Origin: Streptomyces sp. Sge12 | GTDB taxonomy: Bacteria; Actinomycetota; Actinomycetes; Streptomycetales; Streptomycetaceae | Direction of reading: 5' to 3' | NCBI RefSeq assembly: GCF_002080455.1 | Contig: NZ_CP020555.1 | Coordinates: 1,426,001 to 1,490,000, forward strand | Length of the DNA: 64,000 nt | In this document: positions 25,344-34,053 of the stretch, one piece after another | Numbering within the stretch: the stretch's first letter is position 1 | Layout of the letters: each line of letters opens with the position of its first letter | The notes under the pieces: model-generated | Databases searched by the model: none | What the model was told of the DNA's origin: nothing | Seen by the model: the letters and a program-made list of their open reading frames with translations, nothing else | Position numbers and translations under genes: made by a program

Positions 25344-26675
25344 TTGACCGACAGCACTTCCTCCGACGACCGCTTCGACGACTCCTGCGACGAGTCGGGC
25401 GGTGTCGACGACTTCACGCACGCCTTCTTCGCCCTGCACCACGGCCTGCCCCGGCAGGCTCCGGGCTCCGACGCGAGCACCCGCCGCCTGCTGTCCCTGT
25501 GCGGACCGCTGCCCGAGCGGCCGCGCGTCCTCGACCTGGGCTGCGGTCCGGGCCGCAGCGCCCTCCTGCTCGCCGCCGAGGCGGGCGCGGGCGGGGCCGA
25601 GGTGACCGCCGTCGACCTGCACGCCCCCTTCCTCGAAGAACTCCGGGCGGCCGCCGCGGCCCGCGGGCTCGGCGACCGCGTCCGCACCGCCCTGGCGGAC
25701 ATGGGATCACTCACGGGCGAGGACTTCGAGGACGGTTGTTTCGACCTCGTCTGGGCGGAGGGCTCCGCCTACATCCTCGGCTTCGACGCCGCGCTCGCGC
25801 GGTGGAAGCGGCTGCTCGCCCCGGGCGGCACCCTCGTCCTGACCGAGTGCCAGTGGACGGTCCCCGAGCCCTCCGCCGGCGCCCGCGCCTTCTGGGACCC
25901 GCACTACGCGCTGCGCACCACCGCCGGCAACCTCGCGGCCGCCCAGGCGGCGGGGTACCGGGTGCTCGGCGTGCACCACCTGCCCGATGCCGACTGGGCC
26001 GAGTACTACGGCCCGCTCTCCGAGAGGGTGCGTACCCTCTCCGGGGCCGAGAGCCCCGCGATGGCCGCCGCGCTGGCCGCGACCCGTGAGGAGCTCGACG
26101 TACGGGCCCGTCACGGGCACGAGTACGGCTACACGGGCTACGTCCTGCGTCCGGTCACCGCCGGGGACGGCGGCGCCTGGCCCGCCCGCCCGGAGACCGC
26201 GGCGGATGCGGCCGCGGTACGGGAGGTCAACCTGGCGGCGTTCGGGACCCCGCTGGAGGCGGACCTCGTGGACGCGCTGCGCACGGACGACTCCTGGCTG
26301 CCCGGCCTGTCGTACGTGGCCGAGGCCCCGGACGGGTCGGTGGCGGCGCACGCCCTGCTGACCCGGTGCGAGGTCGACGGCGTTCCGGCGCTCGCCCTCG
26401 CCCCGGTGGCGGCCGATCCCGCGGTCCAGCGCTCGGGCGCGGGCAGCTCGGTCGTACGGGCCCTGCTGGCGGCGGCCCGGGAGCGCGGGGAGTCGCTGGT
26501 CCTCGTCCTGGGGCACCCGGAGTACTACCCGCGCTTCGGTTTCGTACCGGCGTCGCACTTCGGGATCCGGGCACCCTTCGAGGTCCCGGACGGGGCGATG
26601 ATGGCGCTGGTGCTGGACGATTCTGTTCCGGTGCCGGCGGGAACGATCGGCTACCCGGCCCCGTTCGGGGTCTGA
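25344..26675 (+). CDS. SAM-dependent methyltransferase fused to a GNAT acetyltransferase
   Basis: 443 residues. The N-terminal part is a class I methyltransferase: motif I VLDLGCGPGRSALLLA near residues 60-75, an acidic motif II in TAVDLHAPF, and the LLAPGGTLVLTE strand near 155. From about residue 285 (ETAADAAAVREVNLAAF) a YhbS-like GNAT domain follows, with the acetyl-CoA loop in QRSGAGSSVVRALL and the terminal HPEYYPRFGFVPAS. The start is TTG with AAGGG nearby. Substrates are unknown; the fusion suggests one target modified twice, or two steps of one pathway. A late single-base error joining two genes is not suggested, since the linker is short and in frame. Confidence 0.85.
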   Translation: MTDSTSSDDRFDDSCDESGGVDDFTHAFFALHHGLPRQAPGSDASTRRLLSLCGPLPERPRVLDLGCGPGRSALLLAAEAGAGGAEVTAVDLHAPFLEELRAAAAARGLGDRVRTALADMGSLTGEDFEDGCFDLVWAEGSAYILGFDAALARWKRLLAPGGTLVLTECQWTVPEPSAGARAFWDPHYALRTTAGNLAAAQAAGYRVLGVHHLPDADWAEYYGPLSERVRTLSGAESPAMAAALAATREELDVRARHGHEYGYTGYVLRPVTAGDGGAWPARPETAADAAAVREVNLAAFGTPLEADLVDALRTDDSWLPGLSYVAEAPDGSVAAHALLTRCEVDGVPALALAPVAADPAVQRSGAGSSVVRALLAAARERGESLVLVLGHPEYYPRFGFVPASHFGIRAPFEVPDGAMMALVLDDSVPVPAGTIGYPAPFGV

Positions 26676-26713
26676 CGCCCGCGCGGCATCCGCTGATGTC
26701 GCCCGCGATGTGA

Positions 26714-26750
26714 TCCGCCCCTCGTCGCCTAGCACGCGACGGGGGGCGGA
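26714..26750 (+). terminator. Terminator after the methyltransferase-GNAT gene
   Basis: A 15-bp stem with one G-T wobble (TCCGCCCCTCGTCGC and its partner) and a 7-base loop, 38 bp past the stop codon. Confidence 0.65.
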
Positions 26751-26829
26751 CATGCGTGGATCTCCGAAGTGGGGACAAGCCGCTTTTGTACGGCAGACTG
26801 AAGGCCGAAGTCCGAAGCGAAGGATGGGT

Positions 26830-27429
26830 ATGCCGACCACACCAGCCACCGCCGCGAACAGCGCGTCCAACGGCACCGGTACTCAAGAACCGATCATGCT
26901 CGAACTGGTCGACGAGTCCGGCAACACCATCGGCACGGCGGAGAAGCTCTCCGCCCATCAGGCGCCCGGGCAGCTGCACCGGGCGTTCTCCGTGTTCCTC
27001 TTCGACGAGCAGGGCCGTCTGCTGCTCCAGCAGCGGGCCCTCGGGAAGTACCACTCCCCCGGCGTCTGGTCGAACACCTGTTGCGGTCACCCCTACCCCG
27101 GGGAGTCTCCGTTCGCGGCCGCGGCCCGGCGGACCCACGAGGAACTGGGACTGTCGCCCTCGCTGCTCGCGCAGGCGGGAACGGTCCGCTACAACCACCC
27201 GGACCCCGCATCGGGTCTCGTGGAGCAGGAGTTCAATCACCTGTTCGTGGGACTCGCGCAGGCTGCCGTGCAGCCGGATCCGGAGGAGGTCGAGGACACC
27301 GCCTTCGTCTCCGCCGAGGAGCTGGCGAAGCGGCACGCCGAAGTGCCGTTCTCGGCGTGGTTCATGACCGTCCTGGACGCGGCGCGGCCCGCGATCCGCG
27401 AGCTGACCGGCGACGCGGCCGGCTGGTAG
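26830..27429 (+). CDS. idi: Isopentenyl-diphosphate delta-isomerase, type I
   Basis: 199-residue Nudix-fold enzyme interconverting isopentenyl and dimethylallyl diphosphate. The metal/active-site motif SNTCCGHPYPGES (about 85-97) contains the catalytic Cys, and the Nudix-type RRTHEELGL is at about 104-112. The catalytic Glu region is in VEQEFNHLFVG. The ATG at 26830 has GAAGG six bases upstream; ATG at 26824 is an alternative. It lies near but outside the hopanoid operon and supplies both isoprene units for it. Confidence 0.95.
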   Translation: MPTTPATAANSASNGTGTQEPIMLELVDESGNTIGTAEKLSAHQAPGQLHRAFSVFLFDEQGRLLLQQRALGKYHSPGVWSNTCCGHPYPGESPFAAAARRTHEELGLSPSLLAQAGTVRYNHPDPASGLVEQEFNHLFVGLAQAAVQPDPEEVEDTAFVSAEELAKRHAEVPFSAWFMTVLDAARPAIRELTGDAAGW

Positions 27430-27494
27430 CCCACAGGCCCGCAGCGCCGTCCCGCCGCGCGGCCCCGCCGTTCCGCCGTTCCGCCGACCGCCGC

Positions 27495-27989
27495 TCAGCC
27501 CGCGGCCGGCGGGGCGGTGAGCGGGAGGGCGGCCCAGATCACCTTGCCGCCGGTCGAGGTGTGCTCGACGTCGCAGACCCCGCCGGCCTCCAGTGTGACC
27601 TCCCGGACCAGGAGCAGTCCCCGGCCGCCGGTCTGGCCGAAGTCGGCCTCCAGCGCCTTGGGGCGGTAGGGGTGGTTGTCCTCGACGGCCACCCGTACCC
27701 ATGCGCGGCCGATGGCCACCTCGACCGCGACCTCCGGCGAGAGCAGGGCGGCGTGCCGGACCGAGTTCGTCACCAGTTCGGAGACGATCAGGAGCAGGGA
27801 GTACACCAGGTCCTGGTGGGCCGGCACCCCCTGGCGCCCGAGCAGGTCGCGGACCGCGCGGCGGGCCTGCGGAACGGATTCTTCAACCGCGGGCGCGGTG
27901 AACCTCCACACTCCCTCGTAGGCGAGGGGGTCGGCCGGAGCCTCCGCCTCCCCCTCCTTGGCCGGCGGGATGCTCCCGCTCACATCCAT
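27495..27989 (-). CDS. Anti-sigma/RsbW-like ATP-binding protein
   Basis: 164-residue GHKL-type ATPase without a kinase His domain. The N-box-like LLLIVSELVTNSVRHAAL is central and the G-box GQTGGRGLLLVREV is C-terminal. Streptomyces has many such single-domain proteins, and they act as anti-sigma or anti-anti-sigma kinases. No partner gene is adjacent, so the target is unknown. I start at the ATG at 27989, which has GGGGGACGGA upstream; an in-frame ATG at 28025 would add 12 residues. It is convergent with idi, 65 bp away. Confidence 0.82.
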   Translation of the reverse strand: MDVSGSIPPAKEGEAEAPADPLAYEGVWRFTAPAVEESVPQARRAVRDLLGRQGVPAHQDLVYSLLLIVSELVTNSVRHAALLSPEVAVEVAIGRAWVRVAVEDNHPYRPKALEADFGQTGGRGLLLVREVTLEAGGVCDVEHTSTGGKVIWAALPLTAPPAAG

Positions 27990-28119
27990 CTTCCGTCCCC
28001 CGTCTTCACGCTCGATCGTCTCCACGCGACAAGAGTGGGGAACGGGCTGGTCCGGACCGGACTGCTGACCAGAAGTCAGCGTCTATAGGGCACTTTCTGA
28101 CCGCTGGCGTATGACAGAG

Positions 28120-28812
28120 TCAGTTGTTCGACTGTTCCTGATCTTCTGCCGGACGCTTCCCGGCCGTCTCGCCCGGCACGCCCGCCGCTGCCGCCTCCGC
28201 CGGGAGCCCGTCCTCCCTGACCAACCCCAGGATGCGCCGGGACCCCATGCCCATCGCGACCAGGCTCAGCCCGTCGAACAGCAGGGCGAGGGAGAAGAAG
28301 GTTCCGATCACGTACAGACTGTTGCCGGGCCAGCCGGAGAGGATCAGGAACCCCAGCAGGATCCCGAACGCCCCCTGGACGATCGCGAGACCGAAGTGGG
28401 AGCCGCGCACCACCAGCGCCCCCACCAGCCGGAACACCCCACCGGTGAGGAAGAGCAGCGCGGCGAACATGGTCAGCGCCTCGGCGCTCGCCCCGGGACG
28501 GCGCAGGATCACGAAGCCCGCCGCGAGGTTGATCGCGGCGACGACGACGGCGAGCCAGAAGTAGTTGCTCCGGCGCGCCTGCACGGCCTGCAGCAGGCCC
28601 ACCACACCGCCGATCAGCAGCAGCCAGCCGAAGAGGAACATCGAGGTGAGGGTGGCCAGGCCGGTGTAGACGAGGCCGACCAGTCCGGCCAGCACCAGCA
28701 GCACCCCGAGCGCCGTCATCAGCGCGAAACTGCGGCCCAGCTTCTTCTTCTCGCGCTGCGGTTCCGGGCCCCCGACCCTGGCCCCCGTACGGTCTGCGCG
28801 GTCTGCGCCCAT
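28120..28812 (-). CDS. HdeD-family membrane protein
   Basis: 230-residue protein with about six transmembrane helices between residues 30 and 195 arranged as repeated pairs, matching the HdeD/DUF308 family (acid-stress related in enterobacteria; no defined role in actinobacteria). The N-terminal 25 residues are charged (PEPQREKKKLGRS), and the C-terminus is polar and acidic. Start ATG is at 28812 with GGAGG about ten bases ahead. It is divergent from the crotonase gene. Confidence 0.82.
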   Translation of the reverse strand: MGADRADRTGARVGGPEPQREKKKLGRSFALMTALGVLLVLAGLVGLVYTGLATLTSMFLFGWLLLIGGVVGLLQAVQARRSNYFWLAVVVAAINLAAGFVILRRPGASAEALTMFAALLFLTGGVFRLVGALVVRGSHFGLAIVQGAFGILLGFLILSGWPGNSLYVIGTFFSLALLFDGLSLVAMGMGSRRILGLVREDGLPAEAAAAGVPGETAGKRPAEDQEQSNN

Positions 28813-28874
28813 GGACGTGCCACCTCCTCGCACCCCCGACGGACTCCCTTGATCATAGGTATGACCGCCCGGGA

Positions 28875-28880
28875 TAGCAT
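28875..28880 (+). promoter_or_regulatory. -10 box for a leaderless crotonase transcript
   Basis: TAGCAT ends seven bases before the ATG at 28888, the spacing at which transcription would begin at the start codon. No ribosome site is present, which agrees with a leaderless mRNA. Confidence 0.5.
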
Positions 28881-28887
28881 CCGGCGC

Positions 28888-29658
28888 ATGGACGCAGCCC
28901 AGGACGCAACCCTCCTGCACACGGTCGCCGACGGGGTGGCCACCGTCGTCATCTCGCACCCCGCGAAGCGCAACGCGATGACCGCTGCCATGTGGCGGGC
29001 GCTCCCGGAGCTGCTGGCGGGCCTGGCCGACGACCCGGCGGTACGGACGCTCGTGCTGACCGGGGCCGGAGCGACCTTCTGCGCGGGCGCCGACATCTCC
29101 TCCCTGACCGGGGACGCCGGGGACGCCGGCGCCGATGATCCGCGGGCCCTGGCCGTCGCGGCCGAGGAGGCCCTGGCCGCCTTCCCCAAGCCGACGCTGG
29201 CGGCGATCCGCGGCTTCTGCGTGGGAGGCGGCAGCCAGCTGGCGGCGGCCTGCGACCTGCGCTTCGCCGAGGAGGGCGCCTCCTTCGGAGTGACCCCGGC
29301 CAAGCTGGGCATCGTCTACCCCGCGTCCTCCACCCGCAGGCTGGCGGGCCTGGTCGGCCCGGCGTGGGCCAAGTACCTCCTCTTCTCCGCCGAGCTGATC
29401 GGCGCGGAGACCGCGCTGCGCGCCGGATTCCTGAACGAGCTGCTGCCGGCCGGCCAACTGGACAAGCGCGTCGCCGAGTTCACCCGGATCCTGGCCTCGC
29501 GCTCCCAGCTGACGCAGGCGGCCGCCAAGGAGTTCGCGGACGGCCGGACCGACCGGGACGCCTACTGGCAGGGCCGGGCCGCCGCCGGCGAGGACACCGC
29601 GGAGGGAGTCGCCGCGTTCCTGGAACGCCGGGCACCGCGCTTCACGTGGACGCCCTGA
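28888..29658 (+). CDS. Enoyl-CoA hydratase/isomerase-family protein
   Basis: 256-residue crotonase. The CoA oxyanion-hole segments are LTGAGATFCAGADISS (about 54-69) and GFCVGGGSQLAAACDLR (about 108-124). The first catalytic Glu of hydratases is not evident; FAEEGASFGVTPAKLGIVYP shows the usual second segment. It could be a hydratase, isomerase or other CoA-ester enzyme. The upstream ATG at 28861 is in frame, but the -10 box lies between the two ATGs, so 28888 is preferred. Convergent with the DJ-1 gene (10 bp apart). Confidence 0.85.
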   Translation: MDAAQDATLLHTVADGVATVVISHPAKRNAMTAAMWRALPELLAGLADDPAVRTLVLTGAGATFCAGADISSLTGDAGDAGADDPRALAVAAEEALAAFPKPTLAAIRGFCVGGGSQLAAACDLRFAEEGASFGVTPAKLGIVYPASSTRRLAGLVGPAWAKYLLFSAELIGAETALRAGFLNELLPAGQLDKRVAEFTRILASRSQLTQAAAKEFADGRTDRDAYWQGRAAAGEDTAEGVAAFLERRAPRFTWTP

Positions 29659-29668
29659 CGGCCGGCCG

Positions 29669-30298
29669 TCAGCCGGGCGTGCCGCTGCCCCGCAGCATCT
29701 CGACGAGAGCGGCCGGGGCCTTGTCGGGCGAGCCCGCGTCATAGGGCGGCTGGGGGTCGTACTCGGTCATCAGCTGCACGGCTTGCGCGAAGTCGTCGCC
29801 GGCGATCCGGCCGAGCAGGGTGAGCCCCATGTCGATCCCGGAGGACACCCCTGCGGCGGTGACGTACTTCCCGTCGAACACCACGCGCTCGCCGGTCGGC
29901 TCGGCCCCGTGCTTCGCCAGCCGGTCCAGGTACAGCCAGTGGCTGGTGGCCCGCCGGCCGTCGAGCAGCCCGGCGGCGGCCAGCAGCAGGGATCCGGTGC
30001 ACACCGAGGTGGTCCAGGTGGTCGTGGCGTCGACGGTGCGTAGCCAGTCCAGGACCACGGGATTGGCCATCTCCCGCTCGGGATGCGGCCCGCCGGGCAC
30101 GATGACGATGTCGGGCCGGGTGACCTCGTCGAGGCCCTTGTCGGCGACGAGCGCGAGCGCCCCGCTGTCCGTCCGCACGGGACCCGGCCGCTCGGAGACG
30201 AAGACGACCTCGGCGTCGGGGAGCCGGCCGAGGGTGTCGAAGGGCCCGACGGCGTCGAGGGCGGTGAAGTGGTCGTAGAGCAGTACGGCGATCTGCAT
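29669..30298 (-). CDS. DJ-1/PfpI-family protein
   Basis: 209-residue class I glutamine-amidotransferase-like protein. The nucleophile-elbow Cys is C100 in TTSVCTGSLLLAAAG, with GGPHPEREM before it and SGIDMGLTLLGRI after it. The family includes isonitrile hydratases (InhA type) and general DJ-1-like proteins; the spacing resembles InhA. It is read in the same direction as the GlxA-type regulator just upstream (80 bp), whose N-terminal half is homologous to it, so the two may sense and process the same compound. Confidence 0.87.
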   Translation of the reverse strand: MQIAVLLYDHFTALDAVGPFDTLGRLPDAEVVFVSERPGPVRTDSGALALVADKGLDEVTRPDIVIVPGGPHPEREMANPVVLDWLRTVDATTTWTTSVCTGSLLLAAAGLLDGRRATSHWLYLDRLAKHGAEPTGERVVFDGKYVTAAGVSSGIDMGLTLLGRIAGDDFAQAVQLMTEYDPQPPYDAGSPDKAPAALVEMLRGSGTPG

Positions 30299-30378
30299 GG
30301 CTCCTCCGGAGCGGTGGTCGGAACACGACGGAACCCCCTGGGGGGCGACTCTTCTTCTTCGGCCGCCGGGGCCGGCCC

Positions 30379-31350
30379 TCAGGCGCGGGACGTGCCGAAC
30401 CGGCGGCGGTACTCGGCGGGCGGCTGGCCGAGGGTCCGTACGAAGGCCCGGCGCAACGCCTCCGGGTTCCCGTACCCGCAGGCCCGGGCGATCTGTGCGA
30501 TCCCTTCCCCGCTCTCCTCCAGCAGCCGCCGCGCGTGGTCCACCCGGACCCGTTCGACGTACCGGCCGGGCGTGACCCCGGTCTCCGCCTGGAAGGCGCG
30601 CGCGAAGTGCCGCGGCGACAGCCGGGCCCGGGCGGCGAGCCGCTCGACGCCCAGGTTCTCCCCCGGGTGCTCGGTGATCCACTGCTGCACGTCCCGCAGC
30701 GGGTCCCGCCGGGCGGTCTGGGCGGCCAGCTGCGCGCTGAACTGCGCCTGGTTGCCGGGCCTGCGCAGGAAGACCACCAGGTGCCGGGCGATCGTCAGGG
30801 CCACGTCCCGGCCGTGGTCCTCCTCCACCAGCGCCAGGGCGAGGTCGATCCCGGCGGTGACCCCGGCCGAGGTGGCCACCGGTCCGTCCCGTACGTAGAT
30901 CGGGTCCGGCTCGACGGAGACGGCCGGGTAGTCCCGCGCCATCCGCTCGCAGGCGTACCAGTGCGTCGTCGCCCGCCGCCCGTCCAGCAGCCCCGCCTCG
31001 GCCAGCAGCAGTCCTCCCGTGCACACGGACACCAGCCGTCCCGCGCCGCCCCCGTGGGCACGGAGCCAGTCGGTGAGCCTCGGCTCGAAGTCCGCCGTGA
31101 ACCGCCCCCCGGGCACCAGCACCGTGGTCCCGGGGTCCGGCCGGGCGCTCTCCAGCTCCCCGTCCGGCACCAGCGTCAGCCCGCTTCCGGTGCGGACGGG
31201 CGTTCCTGCGGGAGCGACCGTCCGGATCGTGTACCCGGCCCGCCCCGGGAAGTGGGCGAGCGCGGCGAACACCTCCACCGGCCCGGTCACGTCCAGGCTC
31301 TGGACCCCGTCGTAGAGGAGGACGAGGACGTTGCGCGGCGATGACCCCAT
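30379..31350 (-). CDS. GlxA-family transcriptional regulator (DJ-1 + AraC HTH)
   Basis: 323 residues. A DJ-1-like domain fills 5-195, with Cys110 in SVCTGGLLLAEAGLL. A C-terminal AraC-type double helix-turn-helix spans about 220-320 (VERLAARARLSPRHFARAF and GIAQIARACGYGNPEALRRA). GlxA-type proteins activate nearby genes in response to small molecules. The downstream DJ-1 gene is the obvious target. Start ATG at 31350; longer frames upstream only overlap the divergent ABC-F gene. Confidence 0.9.
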   Translation of the reverse strand: MGSSPRNVLVLLYDGVQSLDVTGPVEVFAALAHFPGRAGYTIRTVAPAGTPVRTGSGLTLVPDGELESARPDPGTTVLVPGGRFTADFEPRLTDWLRAHGGGAGRLVSVCTGGLLLAEAGLLDGRRATTHWYACERMARDYPAVSVEPDPIYVRDGPVATSAGVTAGIDLALALVEEDHGRDVALTIARHLVVFLRRPGNQAQFSAQLAAQTARRDPLRDVQQWITEHPGENLGVERLAARARLSPRHFARAFQAETGVTPGRYVERVRVDHARRLLEESGEGIAQIARACGYGNPEALRRAFVRTLGQPPAEYRRRFGTSRA

Positions 31351-31435
31351 GGATCCATGGTGTTCTGCGCCCGTGACGGCCGCAATGACGGGCTTCCCAC
31401 CTATCCGGCCATGCCGGGCCCCGTCCGCGCGCGGA

Positions 31436-31441
31436 TAGGAT
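31436..31441 (+). promoter_or_regulatory. -10 box (TAGGAT) of a leaderless ABC-F transcript
   Basis: TAGGAT is followed after nine bases by the ATG at 31451, with no ribosome site between them, so transcription probably begins at or within a base or two of the start codon. Confidence 0.5.
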
Positions 31442-31450
31442 CGGCTCATC

Positions 31451-33088
31451 ATGACTGCAACCCTCGTCGCCAAGAAGCTCACCGCCGCGCACGGTGAGCG
31501 CACCCTCTTCGCCGATCTCGACCTCGTCGTCGCGCCCGGCGACGTCATCGGCCTCGTCGGCGTGAACGGCGCCGGGAAGTCCACCCTGCTTCGGCTGCTC
31601 GCCGGGCTGGACACTCCCGAGACCGGGGAGCTGCGGCTGTCCCCGCCCGGCGCGGCCGTCGGGCACCTGCCGCAGGAGCCGGAGCGCCGGCCGCAGGAGT
31701 CCGTCCGGGAGTTCCTGGCCCGCCGCACCGGCGTCGCGGCCGCCCAGGCGGAGCTCGACGCGGCGACGCAGGGCCTGGTGGACGGGACGCCGGGCGCGGA
31801 CGACGCGTACGCGACGGCGCTGGACCAGTGGCTGAACCTCGGCGGCGCAGACCTCGACGAGCGGGCCCAGGAGGTCGCCGACGACCTCGGTCTCGCGGTC
31901 GGCCTCGACCTGCCGATGACCGCGCTCTCCGGTGGCCAGGCGGCCCGCGCGGGCCTCGCCTCTCTCCTCCTGTCCCGCTACGACGTCTTCCTCCTCGACG
32001 AGCCCACCAACGACCTGGACCTGGACGGTCTGGAGCGGCTGGAACGCTTCGTCAAGGGGCTGCGTGCCGGCACGGTCGTGATCAGCCACGACCGCGAGTT
32101 CCTCACCCGGACGGTCACCAAGGTCCTCGAACTCGACCTCGCCCAGCAGCAGATCAACCTCTACGGCGGCGGCTACGACGCCTACCTGGAGGAGCGCGAG
32201 CGCTCGCGCGACCACGCCCGCGAGGAGTTCGAGGAGTACGCGGACAAGAAGGCCGCCCTGGAGGGCCGGGCCCAGATGCAGCGCAACTGGATGGACAAGG
32301 GCGTGCGCAACGCCCGCCGCAAGGCGAGCGACAACAACAAGCTCGGCAAGAACCTGCGCGCCGAGTCCAGCGAGAAGCAGGCCGCCAAGGCCCGCCAGAC
32401 GCAGCGCGCCATCGAGCGGCTGGACGTCGTGGACGAGCCCCGCAAGGAGTGGGAGCTGCGGATGGAGATCGCGGCGGCCCCGCGCTCGGGCTCCGTGGTG
32501 GCCACCCTGCGCGAGGCGGCCGTCCGGCGCGGGGACTTCTCCTTCGGCCCGGCCAGCCTCCAGATCGACTGGGCGGACCGGGTGGCGATCACCGGGGCCA
32601 ACGGCGCCGGCAAGTCCACCCTCCTCGCCGTCCTGCTGGGCCGGCTGGCGCCGGACTCCGGCTCCGCCACCCTCGGCTCCGGCGTCCTGGTCGGCGAGGT
32701 GGACCAGGCGCGCGGCCTGTTCCTCGGCGACGAACCGCTGCTGGAGGCCTTCTGCGCGGCGGTCCCGGACACCGAGCCGGCCGAAGTGCGCACCCTGCTG
32801 GCCAAGTTCGGGCTGAAGGCGGCGCACGTCCTGCGCCCGGCGGCGACCCTCTCGCCGGGCGAGCGCACCCGGGCGGCGCTGGCCCTGCTCCAGGGCCGCG
32901 GGGTGAACCTGCTGGTCCTGGACGAGCCCACCAACCACCTCGACCTGCCGGCGATCGAGCAGCTGGAAGCCGCCCTCGACGCCTACGAGGGCACCCTGCT
33001 GCTGGTCACGCACGACCGCCGCATGCTGGACGCGGTACACGTGACCCGCCGCCTGGAGGTCTCCGGCGGCAAGGTCACCGAGCTCTAG
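31451..33088 (+). CDS. ABC-F ATPase
   Basis: 545-residue soluble protein with two ABC domains. Walker A motifs are GVNGAGKST (about 37-45) and GANGAGKST (about 383-391); signatures LSGGQAARAG and LSPGERTRAA; Walker B LLDEPTNDLD and VLDEPTNHLD. The Lys/Arg-rich linker (about 235-315) is the P-site tRNA-interaction motif region. ABC-F proteins act on the ribosome (translation factors or antibiotic protection) rather than in transport. No membrane segment. It is a different paralogue from the ABC-F at 61.2 kb. Confidence 0.92.
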   Translation: MTATLVAKKLTAAHGERTLFADLDLVVAPGDVIGLVGVNGAGKSTLLRLLAGLDTPETGELRLSPPGAAVGHLPQEPERRPQESVREFLARRTGVAAAQAELDAATQGLVDGTPGADDAYATALDQWLNLGGADLDERAQEVADDLGLAVGLDLPMTALSGGQAARAGLASLLLSRYDVFLLDEPTNDLDLDGLERLERFVKGLRAGTVVISHDREFLTRTVTKVLELDLAQQQINLYGGGYDAYLEERERSRDHAREEFEEYADKKAALEGRAQMQRNWMDKGVRNARRKASDNNKLGKNLRAESSEKQAAKARQTQRAIERLDVVDEPRKEWELRMEIAAAPRSGSVVATLREAAVRRGDFSFGPASLQIDWADRVAITGANGAGKSTLLAVLLGRLAPDSGSATLGSGVLVGEVDQARGLFLGDEPLLEAFCAAVPDTEPAEVRTLLAKFGLKAAHVLRPAATLSPGERTRAALALLQGRGVNLLVLDEPTNHLDLPAIEQLEAALDAYEGTLLLVTHDRRMLDAVHVTRRLEVSGGKVTEL

Positions 33089-33182
33089 TCCTCCGGAAGG
33101 GCCGCCCCGGGCCGGCCGTACCCCGTGGTCTCGCGCCGGGCACAGCCCTCACGGGCCTCGCGGGCCCGCTCCGGGGGCGGGG

Positions 33183-34046
33183 TCACATGTCCGCCCCGGC
33201 CGGGGGCCGGCGCTTGCGGGCCATCTTCCGGGCGACGAAGGTGCGCGGCAGGTGCCGGGCTGCGAGGGCGTAGGCGCGGTAGCGGCGGCCGGTGATGCTG
33301 ACCGGGCGGCGCAGGGCGAGGTCCTTCAGCGCCTGCGCGACCACGGCCTCCGGTTCCAGCCACACCGCGTCGCGCAGCGCGCTGACGTCCATCCCGGCGC
33401 GCGCCTGGAACTCGGTGCGGGTGAAGCCGGGGACCACGGCCAGCACCCGGACCCCGTACGGCGCCATGTCGACCCGCAGCGACTCGCTGAAGGCGGTGAT
33501 CCAGGCCTTGGCGGCCCCGTAGGTCCCGGTCGGCAGGAGTCCGGCCACCGAGGAGACGTTCAGGACGGCGCCCCGGCGGCGGGCGCGCAGGCCGGGCAGC
33601 AGGGCGTGGGTGAGCCGCAGCGGGACCTTGACCAGCAGGTCGAGCATCCGCTCCTCGTCCTCGACCGGGCTGTACGGGAAGGGCGCGGGCAGCCCGAAGC
33701 CCGCGTTGTTGACCAGGATGTCCACGGGGCGGGCCGGGTCGGCGAGCCGCGCGGCGACGGCGGCGCAGTCCGCCGGGTCCAGCAGGTCGGCGGGCAGCAC
33801 CTCGGACGCGGTGCCGTACTCCCTGGCCAGTTCGGCGGCGACGGCGTCGAGCCGGTCCTTGTCGCGGGCGACGAGGACCAGGTCGCAGCCCTTGGCGGCG
33901 AAGCCCCGGGCGAAGGCCGCGCCCAGTCCGGCGCTGGCCCCGGTGATCAGTACGGTGGTCGCCGCGGCGTTCGCCGCGGTCATCGGATCGGTGGTCCGGT
34001 CAGCGGTCCGGTCGGTGGTCCGGTCGGTGGTCCGGTCGGTGGTCAC
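33183..34046 (-). CDS. Short-chain dehydrogenase/reductase
   Basis: 287-residue classical SDR. The NAD(P) motif TGASAGLGAAF is at about 35-45, NNAG near 115, and the catalytic Ser-Tyr-Lys set is in NVSSVAGLLPTGTYGAAKAW. A basic C-terminus (RKMARKRR) may contact membrane. The substrate is unknown. The first 20 residues consist of TTDR-like repeats encoded by a 12-bp DNA repeat. The GTG at 34046 sits 7 bp after the stop of the upstream gene with AAGGAAG in front; the ATG at residue 22 is an alternative that would leave the repeats untranslated. Confidence 0.88.
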   Translation of the reverse strand: MTTDRTTDRTTDRTADRTTDPMTAANAAATTVLITGASAGLGAAFARGFAAKGCDLVLVARDKDRLDAVAAELAREYGTASEVLPADLLDPADCAAVAARLADPARPVDILVNNAGFGLPAPFPYSPVEDEERMLDLLVKVPLRLTHALLPGLRARRRGAVLNVSSVAGLLPTGTYGAAKAWITAFSESLRVDMAPYGVRVLAVVPGFTRTEFQARAGMDVSALRDAVWLEPEAVVAQALKDLALRRPVSITGRRYRAYALAARHLPRTFVARKMARKRRPPAGADM

Positions 34047-34048
34047 AG
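33989..34048. repeat. Five 12-bp tandem repeats at the 5' end of the SDR gene
   Basis: Unit CGGTGGTCCGGT (plus strand): three exact copies, one variant starting CAG, and a final degenerate copy that contains the GTG start. In frame it encodes repeated TTDR. Copy number could vary between strains without shifting the frame. Confidence 0.85.
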
Positions 34049-34053
34049 CGGGT

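Noticed and set aside
29669..33040. 1123-codon minus-strand open frame across several genes
   Set aside because: Only its last 209 codons (the DJ-1 gene) are real; the rest is antisense to the ABC-F gene and out of frame with the GlxA regulator.
33981..34048. 12-bp repeats considered as a regulator-binding iteron array
   Set aside because: They are in frame with the SDR ORF and begin at its start codon, so a coding minisatellite is the simpler explanation.
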